This document shows positions 41,333 to 53,300 of a DNA stretch of 64,000 nucleotides, piece after piece; the stretch's first letter is position 1, and every line of letters begins with the position of its first letter. The stretch lies in assembly GCF_036370855.1 (NCBI RefSeq), contig NC_088099.1:146957017-147021016 (forward strand), written 5' to 3'. The stretch comes from Dromaius novaehollandiae. Its lineage: Eukaryota; Chordata; Aves; Casuariiformes; Dromaiidae. Position numbers and translations under genes: made by a program. Below the pieces are notes generated by a model. It was not told the DNA's origin. It did not search any database and saw nothing but the letters and a program-made list of their open reading frames with translations.

Positions 41333-41630
41333 TTTGACAGTATTGAAAATTATTTTCACTTTTTTTAATTACTGGAAGATGCTGAAGAAACAGTTTCATC
41401 AACGGTTGTAAATAGTATCTAGTTTAGCTGTTTAGTTCTTGGTTGAAATATCTGTATGGTTAAGATATCTGAGAACTGTATTGTGCCTGCTTCTTGTGGC
41501 AGAGAAGAGCCCAGAAATTCTGGAGGACACTGAATATCAAGGTATAAAAGCATGGAGTTGCAATGCTCCTTTTTTTTTTTTCTTTCTTTTTCCAGTTTGC
41601 TTTAAATCCATGTCCCATGACTTTGCATCA

Positions 41631-41744
41631 AATAAAAATGTAAGTGCTGAATGATTGACCACACAAACGGTTCAAGTAGAAAAATTTCAGTGCTGCCTGC
41701 ATTAGTAAATTACACTTTTTATTGAGAATAGCTTAAAAAATAAA
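41631..41744 (+). terminator. RBM12B: Candidate polyadenylation signals of RBM12B
   Basis: AATAAA at 41631-41636 and again at 41739-41744 on the plus strand give a 3'UTR of about 350-460 bases. Longer 3' ends further right cannot be excluded. Confidence 0.5.
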
Positions 41745-42645
41745 AAACGATTTTTTTGTGTAAACTGTTGATTCTTGATTCAGTTTCATGTGGTTACAGG
41801 CATCTCAGTAGGGGAAGGGGGGAGAACCTGAAGAGCTTCCTGTTCACATTAGCTGGCTTTGCTGGCTTGCAACTTTTTTAAATTAAAAAAAAAAAAAAAG
41901 CCACTAAATGGGTGTCTTTGTTTAAAACTTGCATAGTTACTGATCTCAGCTACCATGCTTAGTGTATGTTGGTCTTGGTGAGAATGATGCTGGCTGTTTT
42001 CTGTGGGAAGAGTGGACTATTAAAACTTGTCAACATAGCAGTGACTGTTTAGGTTACAGTGACTCCAAATCTGTATTAATCAGTTTGATGGGCTTTCTTG
42101 GTCTCTTCATGTAGTCTAGTATCTTGAGGCAGCAAGTGAATGTTTGGAGACAGGTAAAGCATTTGGGCTTCAGACTGATATTTCAGGGTGGTCTTTATTT
42201 CATCACCACGTGCTTGTCATATGAATAGCAACTTGCCAGTGATGTCTGACTACATTCCAGGTCACTCTAATTAGTTTTAACTAACATATGTCATTGGCAA
42301 CCAAGATGACAAGCAGTTATTTTCTTATGTAAGAAAATATTTATTTCTGTGCTTATAATGCTTTCTAATTGTTTTTTAACAGCATATGTAAATTTTAAGA
42401 AGTAAACTGGCTTGTTTTGGGAAGAACTCTGCTTTAAAATTTTAGGTTCAATAGGAAGCTTGTTTTGGTTGTGTAGGTAAGGACTTTGCACACTGCTGAC
42501 ATTGAGATTATACAAGATAGCATTTGGAGGAGTACTACTTTCATTTTATGAAATGTTGTAATCCCCTCTAAAACTAAGCCAACAAGCTTGCAACGCAGTG
42601 GTGAAAACTGTAGCATTAACCTTTGTTCAGGTGATAACTGAAAAA

Positions 42646-42883
42646 CCATAGATTCATCGAGTAGTTAAGGTTGGAAGGGACCTCTAGAGATCATCTAGTC
42701 TAGCCACCAAGCTCACAGCAGAGCCAACTAGAGCAGGTTACTCAAGGCCTTGTCCAGTTGGGTTTTGAGTATCTCCAAGGATAGAGACTCCACCTTAGCT
42801 GCAGCAACTCCATAGCCTGTTTCAGTGACTGATCACCCTCACTGGCAGCCCAGCCTTAAATTACATCTTGCGTGTGAAGCCAT
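42646..42883 (-). mobile_element. CR1 LINE, 3'-end fragment
   Basis: Plus-strand text GGTTGGAAGGGACCTCTAGA followed by GATCATCTAGTCTAGCC is the reverse complement of the familiar avian CR1 3' region, so the element lies on the minus strand. The fragment is about 240 bp and truncated at its 5' side, as most CR1 copies are. No reading frame survives. Confidence 0.9.
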
Positions 42884-44025
42884 CAATTACTAGATGTTTG
42901 TATAAGCTCTGAGTAGAAATGAGAAAAAAAAAAAAAATCAAGAGGCCTTTTTATTTTACAATTTTTAAAAGACTAGCGTAGCTTCATTTCTTTAGCATTT
43001 TATTTGTTGTCTGTTATAAGCGCTAGGAAAAAAGTCTTTTAAAAGAAAATGCTAATGACAATTCTGTATACGTCGATTCTTGGGAGCAGAAAAGTTAAAG
43101 GTGGCCAAATTTTCAAATTCTGGATACAGTCTAGTAGGAATCAGCTTCAGAATTGTACTGTGTTCTGGATGCTCCTCCAAATTTAAATAGATTTTAAAAA
43201 TTTTGGTGCTTTTTCTTCCCAGTTGCACTAAAGAGGTCAATAAACATGAAGCTAACAGATTTTGCAGGGAAAATAAAGACATCTGTTGCTAGGAATCCTC
43301 AAAATAAACTTGCCTGACCTAATCATGCAGTTGAAAACTTTAGTGTGGTTCTTGCTGTAAGTTAATACCATCTTTACGATGAATTCTTGCCTCTCTATTA
43401 TCAGCTGAATGCAGCTCATTTCTCCTCTAGTAAATCAGCTTTCGATGATTTGTTGTTTTTAAAGTTCTTCCAGCTAGTATATAATAGAGAATTTTAAACA
43501 AAAAAAACAGTAAAATTTCAACCTGACTTCTAGAATAGAGTTGTTGCACAAAATAAAAATTTTAATTAAAAGGATTTGGAGGTTGGAGGGATAGGGGGAA
43601 ATTCAGTAGTTTATTCGCGGCTTAGGCTTTTTCTAAAACAAAATCTTACACTTAATGACATCATCTGTTCTCCAAAAAGTCTGAGTAACTTCTGATGAGG
43701 TACCATTGATTTTGGAGAGGAAAAAATGGATTTTTTTCACGAAAACAGACACAAAGCTCATAGTGGCAGAGATCATAAACAAAAAAAATCTTTAAATCAC
43801 ACATTTGCCCTATAGCTAATTTGGCTTTAGGCCAAATTACAACTTATTGGCAGGTCAAAAAAATTTTTTAAGGTCCACAAAAACAAGAGCTGTACTTTTT
43901 CAAAGTATGCATAGATGATCTGGAGCAGAAGGAAATTGGGAAAGAATGTCTGTACATCAGTCAGTTATGAAGAAGGTTACTGGGACAGTGGATTCTAAAT
44001 ATGCAGCTAGTATCTGCCTAGTAGG

Positions 44026-44050
44026 TTTTTTTTTTTGGGGGGGGGGGGGG
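44026..44050. repeat. T11-G14 homopolymer junction
   Basis: Eleven T directly followed by fourteen G on the plus strand. Length may be uncertain in the assembly. The G run could form intermolecular quadruplex structures. Confidence 0.9.
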
Positions 44051-46563
44051 TGGTGGTGCATGTGTACATACAGTTTTCACTAAATCCTGACTTAGGATCA
44101 TGCAAGCGCATGGGGTGGTGATAGCATGTCCTGTTGTTCCTCATTCCTGATAATATGGGTTTTCTAACTTTAGATGTTTTAATGGTTTGGAGGCACTCAG
44201 TGTAAAGGATGAATCTAAGACAGTAATCTACCTAGAATTACATGGTTTGAAGTTGCTGAATTACTGCTCTTCCTTGTTAAGTTCCATGCATTACAGTAAA
44301 AGAATTAACAAAAGAAATAATGCAGTTTGTGCTGTTAATCTTAAATATATCTAGCTTCCTTAGGTGTGCTCAATGCGAGGTTGCTTTTGCTGCAATTGTC
44401 CAAAAGTTCTGATTCAATGCTAGAGATCTTTCTTCTTTAAAAACTAGTAAGAGTGATCATTTATGAAAGCAGCTTGAGGCATTCAGGAGATCCTTAACAT
44501 CTGCTAATCTGAAGAGGACAACAAGGTGATCCTAGTCCCAAATGGATGGTCCAGCATTTTCAATGGAGCAGCAAAATATACTTATCAAGAACTGATAAAA
44601 GCCTGCATCATCTAGACCTCAGCGGTCAGAAATATGTATGAATTAAGAGTCCTGTAGGTCTTGCACTAAGCAATTAAGCCCATGGGAAAAATCTCTGCAG
44701 AAGTATTTTTAGGCAATATTTAATATCTTCTATTTTCTTAAGTCATCCTTTGATACAGAAGTTTTTTTTTACAGTGGTTGTGCAGGGGTGACAAAACTTA
44801 AGGTATATGTGCTTATTCAATATACAGTCTGAGAGTAGGTGTGTAAAGGTCATATCTTACATGTTCAGGTTTTCTTAGTACATGAGAGAAGTCATCTGTA
44901 GAAAATCTCAGAATAATATTGAGGAAAATTCTAAAGCAGAAGTCTAAAATATTTCAGACCTGAAACTTAAAAATATCTGTTTTAGACTTTCATCTTTCTC
45001 CTTACCAAGATTTTTTTAGGATTTTTTTTGTATTTAATTATTATTTTTTTTTTAACTCTTAGCTGCGAGAGTTCATGTGTGTATATATATAGACTACTTC
45101 TGAATTTGAGACTGGCTTTTTCAAAACCAAAATCTTAATCTCAAAATATTGCTTCAGAATAAGCATTTCCACATTACTGTTGCATAAATTGTGTGAAGAG
45201 TTGGTGCATCAGAGATGTTCAGCTGTTCTAATTTTGACCTTCATTTCTGGTCAGCTGTGAAGGTGAGTTGTGAGAAAGTACAAGGGGGGCAGGGAGGTGT
45301 GTGTAAAATTTTTCTTCTCTACATTTCAAGAGTAAAATAAGTCTTTGCTTTGACAATATATGATTTTTCTATTTCTTTGATGGGATGACTGAATATATTT
45401 GTCAGTAGGAGTTTGAGCAATTCCATGATTACATTTTAAATTCTTCTTCCATCTTTAAAATGCATTAATCTCCTTTTTGTCAATAGTTTCTAGTCATGTA
45501 TCTGTCCAACATGCAAACTTAAAACATCTTATGCAGGACAAAAAAGCAGCCCAACACCATATTTCTCCCTTTCTGCAATTCCCAAAGTGGACTGTCTGTG
45601 AAGTAGACAAGGGGAAGGAATTTGAAGCTGCTCACCAAAAAAAACCTCCCTTTCTGTACCCTTGCTACTAATCTTGTAGTGGGAACTAATCTAAATGCTA
45701 CTTGCTCCTTTATTCGGAACTCCTTTTTGAAGGAGTTCAGAAATAATTCCTGTAATTTCCTATTATATCTGGACTATAGCAAACCCTGGTATAGTCATCA
45801 AGCTAACCATCTATTCAGGAGATGGATTACATGACTTCACTGAATCTGAAATTGTAAAGTGGTGATCATCATCGTTCTGATGTTCTGACATGAATATCTG
45901 AGTGCCCCTCTCACTGAACTACATGGGATTTAGTTACCTAGGTACTTTTAAGGATTTAGTCATTAGTATTTTACTCCTTGTCAACAGTACTGTGAGCATA
46001 TTATGTAATTCTGCTAGACAATACTGCAAAATTGTTTTATGGTCTTAAAACAGAACCCTCTGTTGTGATATTTTTCATTTGTATTCTCATCACATTAACT
46101 TCTGGCAAAACTGTTTTTTTTCACCTGTCAAAACAAGCTTGCTTGGCATATTTTGTATCAATGGACAAAAGTAATATCAATATTAAAAATGTATTTCCTG
46201 CTTTATTTCCTCAACTGAACCTATATTTTGGTTATAAATTGAGATCATTCTCCTAATTATGAGTTTAAATTCTAGTTTTTTAAAAATGGTTTTAAAATGT
46301 TCATTTTTCTTAGAATTTATGAATATCTCTTTCTACATTTAGTAAATGCTAAAGTTGGAGATAATATGGCAGCAGCTTTCTGGCAGACAATTACATGCTA
46401 TTCAGAAATGAACAAGAGCAAGTATCATTTCCAAACAAGATAAAAACTTACACTCAAAATGTGTGATTTCTTATGTGCTTGATAGAATTGGTAACTGAAT
46501 CAACCAATTTAGTCAATCATGTAAACTTCAAATGTATATAAAATGTCAGTTAGTAAAATTAAT

Positions 46564-46586
46564 TTTATTACGAAGGCACTTTTATT
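46564..46586 (-). terminator. CIBAR1: Candidate polyadenylation signals of CIBAR1
   Basis: TTTATT at 46564-46569 and 46581-46586 reads as AATAAA on the minus strand, about 690-710 bases after the CIBAR1 stop. Other hexamers exist further on, so this is only the nearest pair that I noticed. Confidence 0.35.
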
Positions 46587-47273
46587 TAAAAGCAAAGCAG
46601 TATGAAAAGTAGATGTTGGGTCAGACCCTTGTATTTTTGTTAATGCTTCATTCTATACATGTAAAGGAATCAATTAAAAATCAGCTCAGTCAAGCCTGAG
46701 GAAAACAAAAATGAGAAAACAGTATGTATCACTCTGCCTTCTGTCAGCCACAGTAGATAACGAAATGTAGCAGGATTGCTGCTGTGATGGATTTCTTGAG
46801 TACTACAGTTACTTTATGATGTAGAACAACCAGTATGGCAGGTATAGCTAGAAGGCAACCCAAGAAGTGTGTGTGTATAGAGAATAAGGTAATATATTGG
46901 CAAAGTGACAAGCAGACTCCTACATTCATAACTGCTTGTCAGCTTAGTGCAGTTTTTGGACACTGTTCACCATGAAAGTTTATGTAAACATGACTGCAGT
47001 ATAACATCTATGCAAATCTAACATAGAATTCTATTTAAATGTTTCATATTCTGTGTACTGAAATTGTCCATTTTCAGCAGATTCATTTCCATTCTTCAAA
47101 ACCGATCATTTGTAATCTGTAGAACACAGTGTACTATTAGTACCAAGCTCTTGCTCCTGTTGGAATTTTAAAAATACAACCTCAGTGAAAATTTTCATTT
47201 ATACATCCAAAGCTGTTAAGTCTCTTTTTTTCTTTTCCTATCAATTAAAAACCGCTGACTTAGAACAGTTTTG

Positions 47274-47387
47274 TTATCTCTCTTCCTTAGTAGCATCTAA
47301 TTCCTCATCATCATCTTCCTCTTCTTCATCCTCCTCCTCCTCCTCCTCCTCTTCTTCATCTTTTCTTAGTCGACTGCTGGAAATCTG
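47274..47387 (-). CDS. CIBAR1: CIBAR1 terminal exon with expanded acidic tail
   Basis: Starts [10 protein letters not shown] (human QVSTCRLRKD), then nine Glu, Asp, four Glu, three Asp, two Glu, and LDATKEER with TAA at 47276-47274. The GAG run explains the (TCC)n text and the serine-rich open frame on the plus strand. Confidence 0.93.
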   Translation of the reverse strand, partial: QISSSRLRKDEEEEEEEEEDEEEEDDDEELDATKEER

Positions 47388-50300
47388 CTAAAACCACAAT
47401 CCAAAAAATGTAAATTAAGTATGTTTGTTTTCTTGGAAGAAGACTTTTCTGTGAGCATTCGACATCTAAGCACTTGTAGGTTGTTCCTGTATTTTCTTTT
47501 TTTTGGGGGGGGGGGGAGGGAGGAGGGAAAGGGGAGGAGAGCAGGGTTTATCAAATGCTTACTCCTTCATCTTCTAGCACAGAACAGAAATACAGAAAAT
47601 GAATTTTTAAAATCTAAAAAAGCCACACACCGTTCTGAGAGCTATTATATAAAAGGAAAACTATGTACTGATTGAGTTAATGTTAAAAATCAACGTTGCA
47701 TAAGCCAGGTACTTTGTGGGTTGGCAGTTTAGATAACAGGCTGAAGATGAGTGTCAGGGAATAATCTTGAAGACGCTGAGCTTTTTCAGTTAAATGAAAA
47801 ACCCAACGCTATGCTACTTTAAGCTGTTTTCAAAACAGCTTAAATGTGACAAACTTTAGTAGCAGATTCTTGATTTATGTATGAACTTTCCCTGCCCATT
47901 AGTGCTTGCCCTTCAGAGTGATACCTTAGTCCTTTTTCAGTTCATCAAATGTTATACATGAGAAGTGGCTGCTCCCAGGCTTTCATCTCACCTGACAAAT
48001 TCAGCCATCTATACTTCCTTTTTTCTAATGAGTGGTCAATCTAACTCCTATTGAAGAGGTATTCTTCACAGAAGCTGGAACATTTAGAACTTTAAACAGA
48101 ATATAGGGCTTTTTTTCTGAAAAAGGAACATCAAACCATACAAAAATAGAGATCTAAGTCATTTGGCATGCTTCTGAAAAATGATTTTAGGTTCAGCAGT
48201 TCTCTGAAGGCATCTGCAACTCCCATTTATCTCATAAACATCAAACTAATTTCCCATTTGTTTCTTTAACTGTAGCTTAAACTTATTTTCGTATATAGCA
48301 TAGTGCAGTGTAATGAACTCTATGAGCCACAGTGATCAAAATGAGGCTATTTTTGTATTCGTTTTTAGGGGTGGAGGGGGAGCATATTTCGCAGGACCTT
48401 TTCTTATTCACAGAAAAGTTGCGTGTGAACAGCTCCCATCTCATCCTGTTGCAAGTGATCCTGCATCATTTAATTAACACTTCTTGAAGGTAGCTTCCAT
48501 GTTGGTCTCTGCACTTATTTATGGCCAGTTGGTCCATTTGTTCTTGGGTCAACACTGTTTAATTCAAGTAATTTTTCTTTCTTTATATTTACAGAGTATC
48601 CATTAAAGGGGAATATGATTGTTAATTAAGCAAAGCTTTAGTTTTCCACTGAAAATAAAATTTTCTTTTGTAAATATAAAAAGCAAAGAGAAAGATATGA
48701 AAAGCAATATCTATAGATACAAACAGATACAAAACATAACACATTTATCATTCTAAGACTTGGATTTAGTTTGGGTGTTATTTTTCTTTTTAAAGCCTTT
48801 TCAGTTCAAGGCTGATTTTCCATCAATCCAAGTAAAATGACTGTCTGCCACTTACAGTGCTTATTAGAAGCTCTACTAATACAAAGAACTGTTATAGGAA
48901 AGTAACAAGAAATAACATTGTTTAATGAAATTCAGTTTCCTTGCTGCATAATGAAAACTTTTTCAGATGGTATTTATTCAGTTGAGAAGTTCCCCAATAA
49001 TCCTAAATTCAAAAAACTTTATGGCTTATCCTCACAAATACATTATCATATCTATTATATCTTTATCATATCCTATATTATCATTATCATATGGCCACTG
49101 CAGCAAATATTCTATGTGTGGGTAGGGCGAGTAGTGGATTTGATGCTACACACATACCATTTGAGAAGGCATCGCACATATCATTTAAGATACTTATTGT
49201 GTGTTATGTAGTGCAACAATTCTACTAAAATGCTGTAACCCAGCCTTGCAGAATAGTATTTCCTTTGGCTGCCAGTAATGAATAGAGTTCTTTGTGCCCT
49301 AAAAAAAAGCTGTCTCTTACTTTCCATCATTTACAAAACTTGGTTCTTTTTACAGTGGTATGAATATGACACTTTGGAATAGTACTTAGAGAGGAAATGC
49401 TTCACAGATTAGTCTAGTGATTATGTATGCATTACATACCATGTTTGCAAGTGTTCTAATTTACAGTGTGCTCAGGAAATTGCTAAATTTTCAGTTATGC
49501 TTCCTCACATGTGAGTTTTCTCACATGTGCTGATAGCTGTAGACTTAAGTACTGAAGACAAAGCTTGCCTTTTTTATAATCCCCTATTTTAAAAGTCCTT
49601 AGAAGCTGGTTATTAAACTCTGACTTTGAGATTTCATAATTTACATGGACTATATAGCTGAGCACCAGCTATGTAGAACAGTAACACAGTTTTATTGTGT
49701 GTACATAAAGCAAACTGTAATCATTGAAATAACAGAACTAGAAAAATCCTTAGCGTTGTTGATGCTGTCATATTTAAAGGCAGTTTGATCTCAGGCAACA
49801 CAGATAATTGAGCTTGGTGCAAATACTAACTTAGCTGAAAATCTCCAAACATAACAGAAAATGAAGTTAATCATTGGATGAAACTGGGTTAGCTTTGGGC
49901 TAAGTGCCTAAAAAAGCAATCCTTTATTCTTCTGTGAAAGAAAAAGAGACAGCAACACCGATTTGTAATTGGAGAAATGGGAGTACCGCAGATTGAGCCT
50001 GTTAAGGTAGCTTCATTTCAATCGATGGACTATTTTTCAAGTGTTTTCCATTTAAAAGCATCTGAACTTCTTAAGTAGAGCTTGAGTCACATTTTTGAAT
50101 AAAAGATTCCTCTTCCTCTTTTCTGGAACAAGAGGTGCTGTTTGGGGTTTAAGGCTTTTTCTGCTCACTAGTCAAGTACCTTTGCCCAAGGTGTAGATTA
50201 AATAAATACTATCACTGGTGGAAGTGAGGTGGCTGTAAGATGGCTAATCTAAGAACTAGATTGCATCAAAGTAAGGAAAGTGATAAAGGAAATTAGGCAT

Positions 50301-53300
50301 TCAAATACCTGTTACTTTGCCATAAAGCTAAAGTATACCAGTATTTTACTTACATTACTTAATGCTGAAAAATAATTTGATCTTAAGAAGATAGTGCTAT
50401 CTGATAATTTGTTGCTTCTTATCATAAGCATTTTCATGTGAAAACAAATTCTCTAAGCTTTGCATGACTGTCCTTGCTCAGGCTGTTTAGTTGCATGTTC
50501 TACAGAAAGGATGGCAATCTGGCTATTTCAGACAGGTGGAGGAATCTGCAGTAAGTCTGTCTCCCTTAAGCCACGCTCTCCTTCTGTCTTATACAGTGGG
50601 CAGTGCTGGAATACCTGGCTGCATGCAGTTTCAGCTGTGATGCTCTAGGACTTTGCTGTCCTACAAGGGCAAGTGCAAAACAGCTGGCTATAGGAAATGC
50701 ATGTGGATAAAAAGTGTGTAGTTTACCTTGATCTAAAATGCCTGCAAAAGTTTGGAAAATGCAATTCTCCTCTGCTGTAATTTTGGCTAAATACAGCATA
50801 CCAATCTGAATCAGTAAAATGAAACACCAAAGATAAATTGCCAAGTAAACAAAAGGCAAAATGCAGGAATTTGCTAAGAATTGTCATGAAAACTTGCATA
50901 GATTTTCAGCATTTGTGTAAAATTAAATATCTGCAAATTTCATGTTTAAAAAACAAAATCTTCAAACCCACAAAAAGCTATTCCACCTCTTTTCTGCCCT
51001 GTGATTCTCTTCTGCAGACATAGATCATAGCAAATTAAGGTGACAACTATCTTGAAATGTGTAACACTTTCCCTCTAGGTCTAGATGACTCCCTTCTCAC
51101 ACATTCTAATACGAGGTTAAGAGAACATTAACATCCAAAATGTATAGCCAAAAGAGAGGCCTAGGAGAAGAGTACAATAAACTTGTAAATTAGCCAAAAT
51201 GGAATTCTCTGCCACCTCTGGGAGAAATCTCGGTGTCATACATTCAGATTCCTGTTTTTTTACAAAGTCCAAAAAATATGGCTATCTGTGGTGCCTCAAA
51301 GTAACTTATAGATACTACTACCTTTGATACTGTTTTACAGCACTACAGGGTGTTCTCAAAGCAGGTAATAACCAGCTTTCTCTGATGTTCAAAAATGAAT
51401 TGATAAACATTTCCTCAAATAGGTAACAGCAATATTGTATCACTCACCAGATCATGACCCTAGTGCACAATCTCTTTCCACATTGTCTCTTCTGTCAGCC
51501 TGAACAGGTGGACTGTCATTAATCTCAGTTAATTCTTTGAATGACAGAACCTAATAAAGCTGCTTTTTCAGAGGTAGCCTGTCTGGATGCCTTTTTTTTC
51601 TTTTAAATCAACCACAACAGTCTACCTAGGACTGACTTGGCATCTTATTCCTAGACTGTGAAGTAGGCATATCTCTGTTTACCAGAGGGAAACAGCTGAG
51701 CTCTTTATGAATTTGTAGAGTTGCAACATATATTTTAGAGGGAAGAAATTGGACACTTCACAGTAGCTGTCCTAGATTGTCTTCAGGCAGTGTGTCTGAA
51801 GTAAAGGAAATTGTCCCTTGAATACCTTTCAGGTAGCCAAATTTTACCTTTATGACAAGATAGCTTCACTGGCTGGCATAAATAAAAAGCCTAGAAGAAA
51901 ACTAGGAGGGATCTCACATATGAAAAATGAGTCATAAATGATGTAGGTGTGGTTTTAAGGACTTTTTATTCTAAACAAAAAAAAACTTTTATGTTCTTGG
52001 AATGCTGCACTCAGTACTTCAAGAGATACCCAGTCCTGAATAATAGTGTCCTGCCATTTTGATATATTGTACCACAGTGAATTGAACTAAACCTTTCTGA
52101 GAAAGGCTTGCATTCATTATCAGAATTCTGATAGTGTTCTGAGAATGAATGATCTGGCTTTGAATTTAGGGCACCCTACAGTTTCATAATTTGGCTTTGG
52201 ACCCCAACAGTGCCCTTTATCATGACTTCATAGAACAACATGCTATACATCTGAACATCTCAGTGCATGGATCTTCATTTTATGGGGGGTTTATTAGCTT
52301 TCTGTTTATTTATGGTATTTGTTCTTTCATCAAAAATAACTTTGGTGGTATTTAACTGAAATTCAGTATTTCTAGATTTTTAGCAACTAGCGTTTTCTTG
52401 ATTAGTTACAGTCAAGGAAGCCAGCACTTGAACCTGAAATTTACTCGTCTGACTGTGAGGATGGGCAGCTTATGCAAAGTCAAGGTTTGTCTTCATACAC
52501 TTAAGCATTGGATTCTTTCATCTTTTGAAATGGAATGAATCATGCTTTCAGCAACAGAATAACTCAACTGCAATGGTCCACTATGACTTGTGAGCAGAGA
52601 AGGGGTAATGCTACGTGTGAAGTCAAGAAAACTAACTTTTTAGTATGACAAACAATGTGTGACTGCACCCAAGGCAGAAAGGTGGGATGCCTACATTTTA
52701 AATTTGGGCATCTTTGTCTTTACCTGATACACTAGTAAGAATCATCTTACTTACTGGATTAAGACTATAGTAAAGAAAAATAGTTCAGCCATTTTGAGAT
52801 AATGTCGGCAAGCTTACTGCTGCAAACAAGTCAAAGGCTTTTGCAAGGCAGCTGGTTCAAAAGCTGTGGCACTTACTCCAGCTGATTCACCTCTTAGCAT
52901 TCTCCCTTTCCTCACCTGCTCTGAATTTGTGGAGCATAAAGGGAAGGATATAGGTCATTGTTTTGCTAGAAAGTATTGGTAGTCTGAGCTGTGCAGCTGG
53001 TGGTTCCTGTGGCTAAGACTATGCAAAGGTTAAATAATGTCATTTCAGTTTCTAAGAAGTTCCTAGTGTTCATCTGCTCTGCAAGAACCCATAATTTGTT
53101 ACTGAAGGAAATTACATCACTGGAAATGGCAGTCTTCAAAACTAAATAATGCTGCTTGGAAAGCTAATATTGGTCTGCATTATTAAAAGCTTAACAGGAT
53201 CTCTAGAGGCTTGGAAGTCCCTTTACCTCTTGTATCTGTCCTAAACTGACTAAAGATAGTGGACTTGTGTACATTTACATTAGCTAAGGCTCTGTTTACA

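Larger units (their letters stand above)
41745..46560. other. Tail-to-tail spacer between RBM12B and CIBAR1
   Basis: AT-rich sequence with no coding exon that I can support. It holds one CR1 fragment and one T11-G14 tract, listed separately. It may include an extended RBM12B 3'UTR. Confidence 0.6.

Noticed and set aside
47185-47391. Plus-strand open frame with a run of about 18 serines
   Set aside because: It is the antisense of the GAG-coded acidic tail of CIBAR1, whose minus-strand frame has homology and a splice acceptor.
47950-48040. Possible extra CIBAR1 exon with donor GTGAGA near 47990
   Set aside because: The translation has no likeness to CIBAR1, and the linker exon at 53347-53466 already joins the terminal exon in phase.
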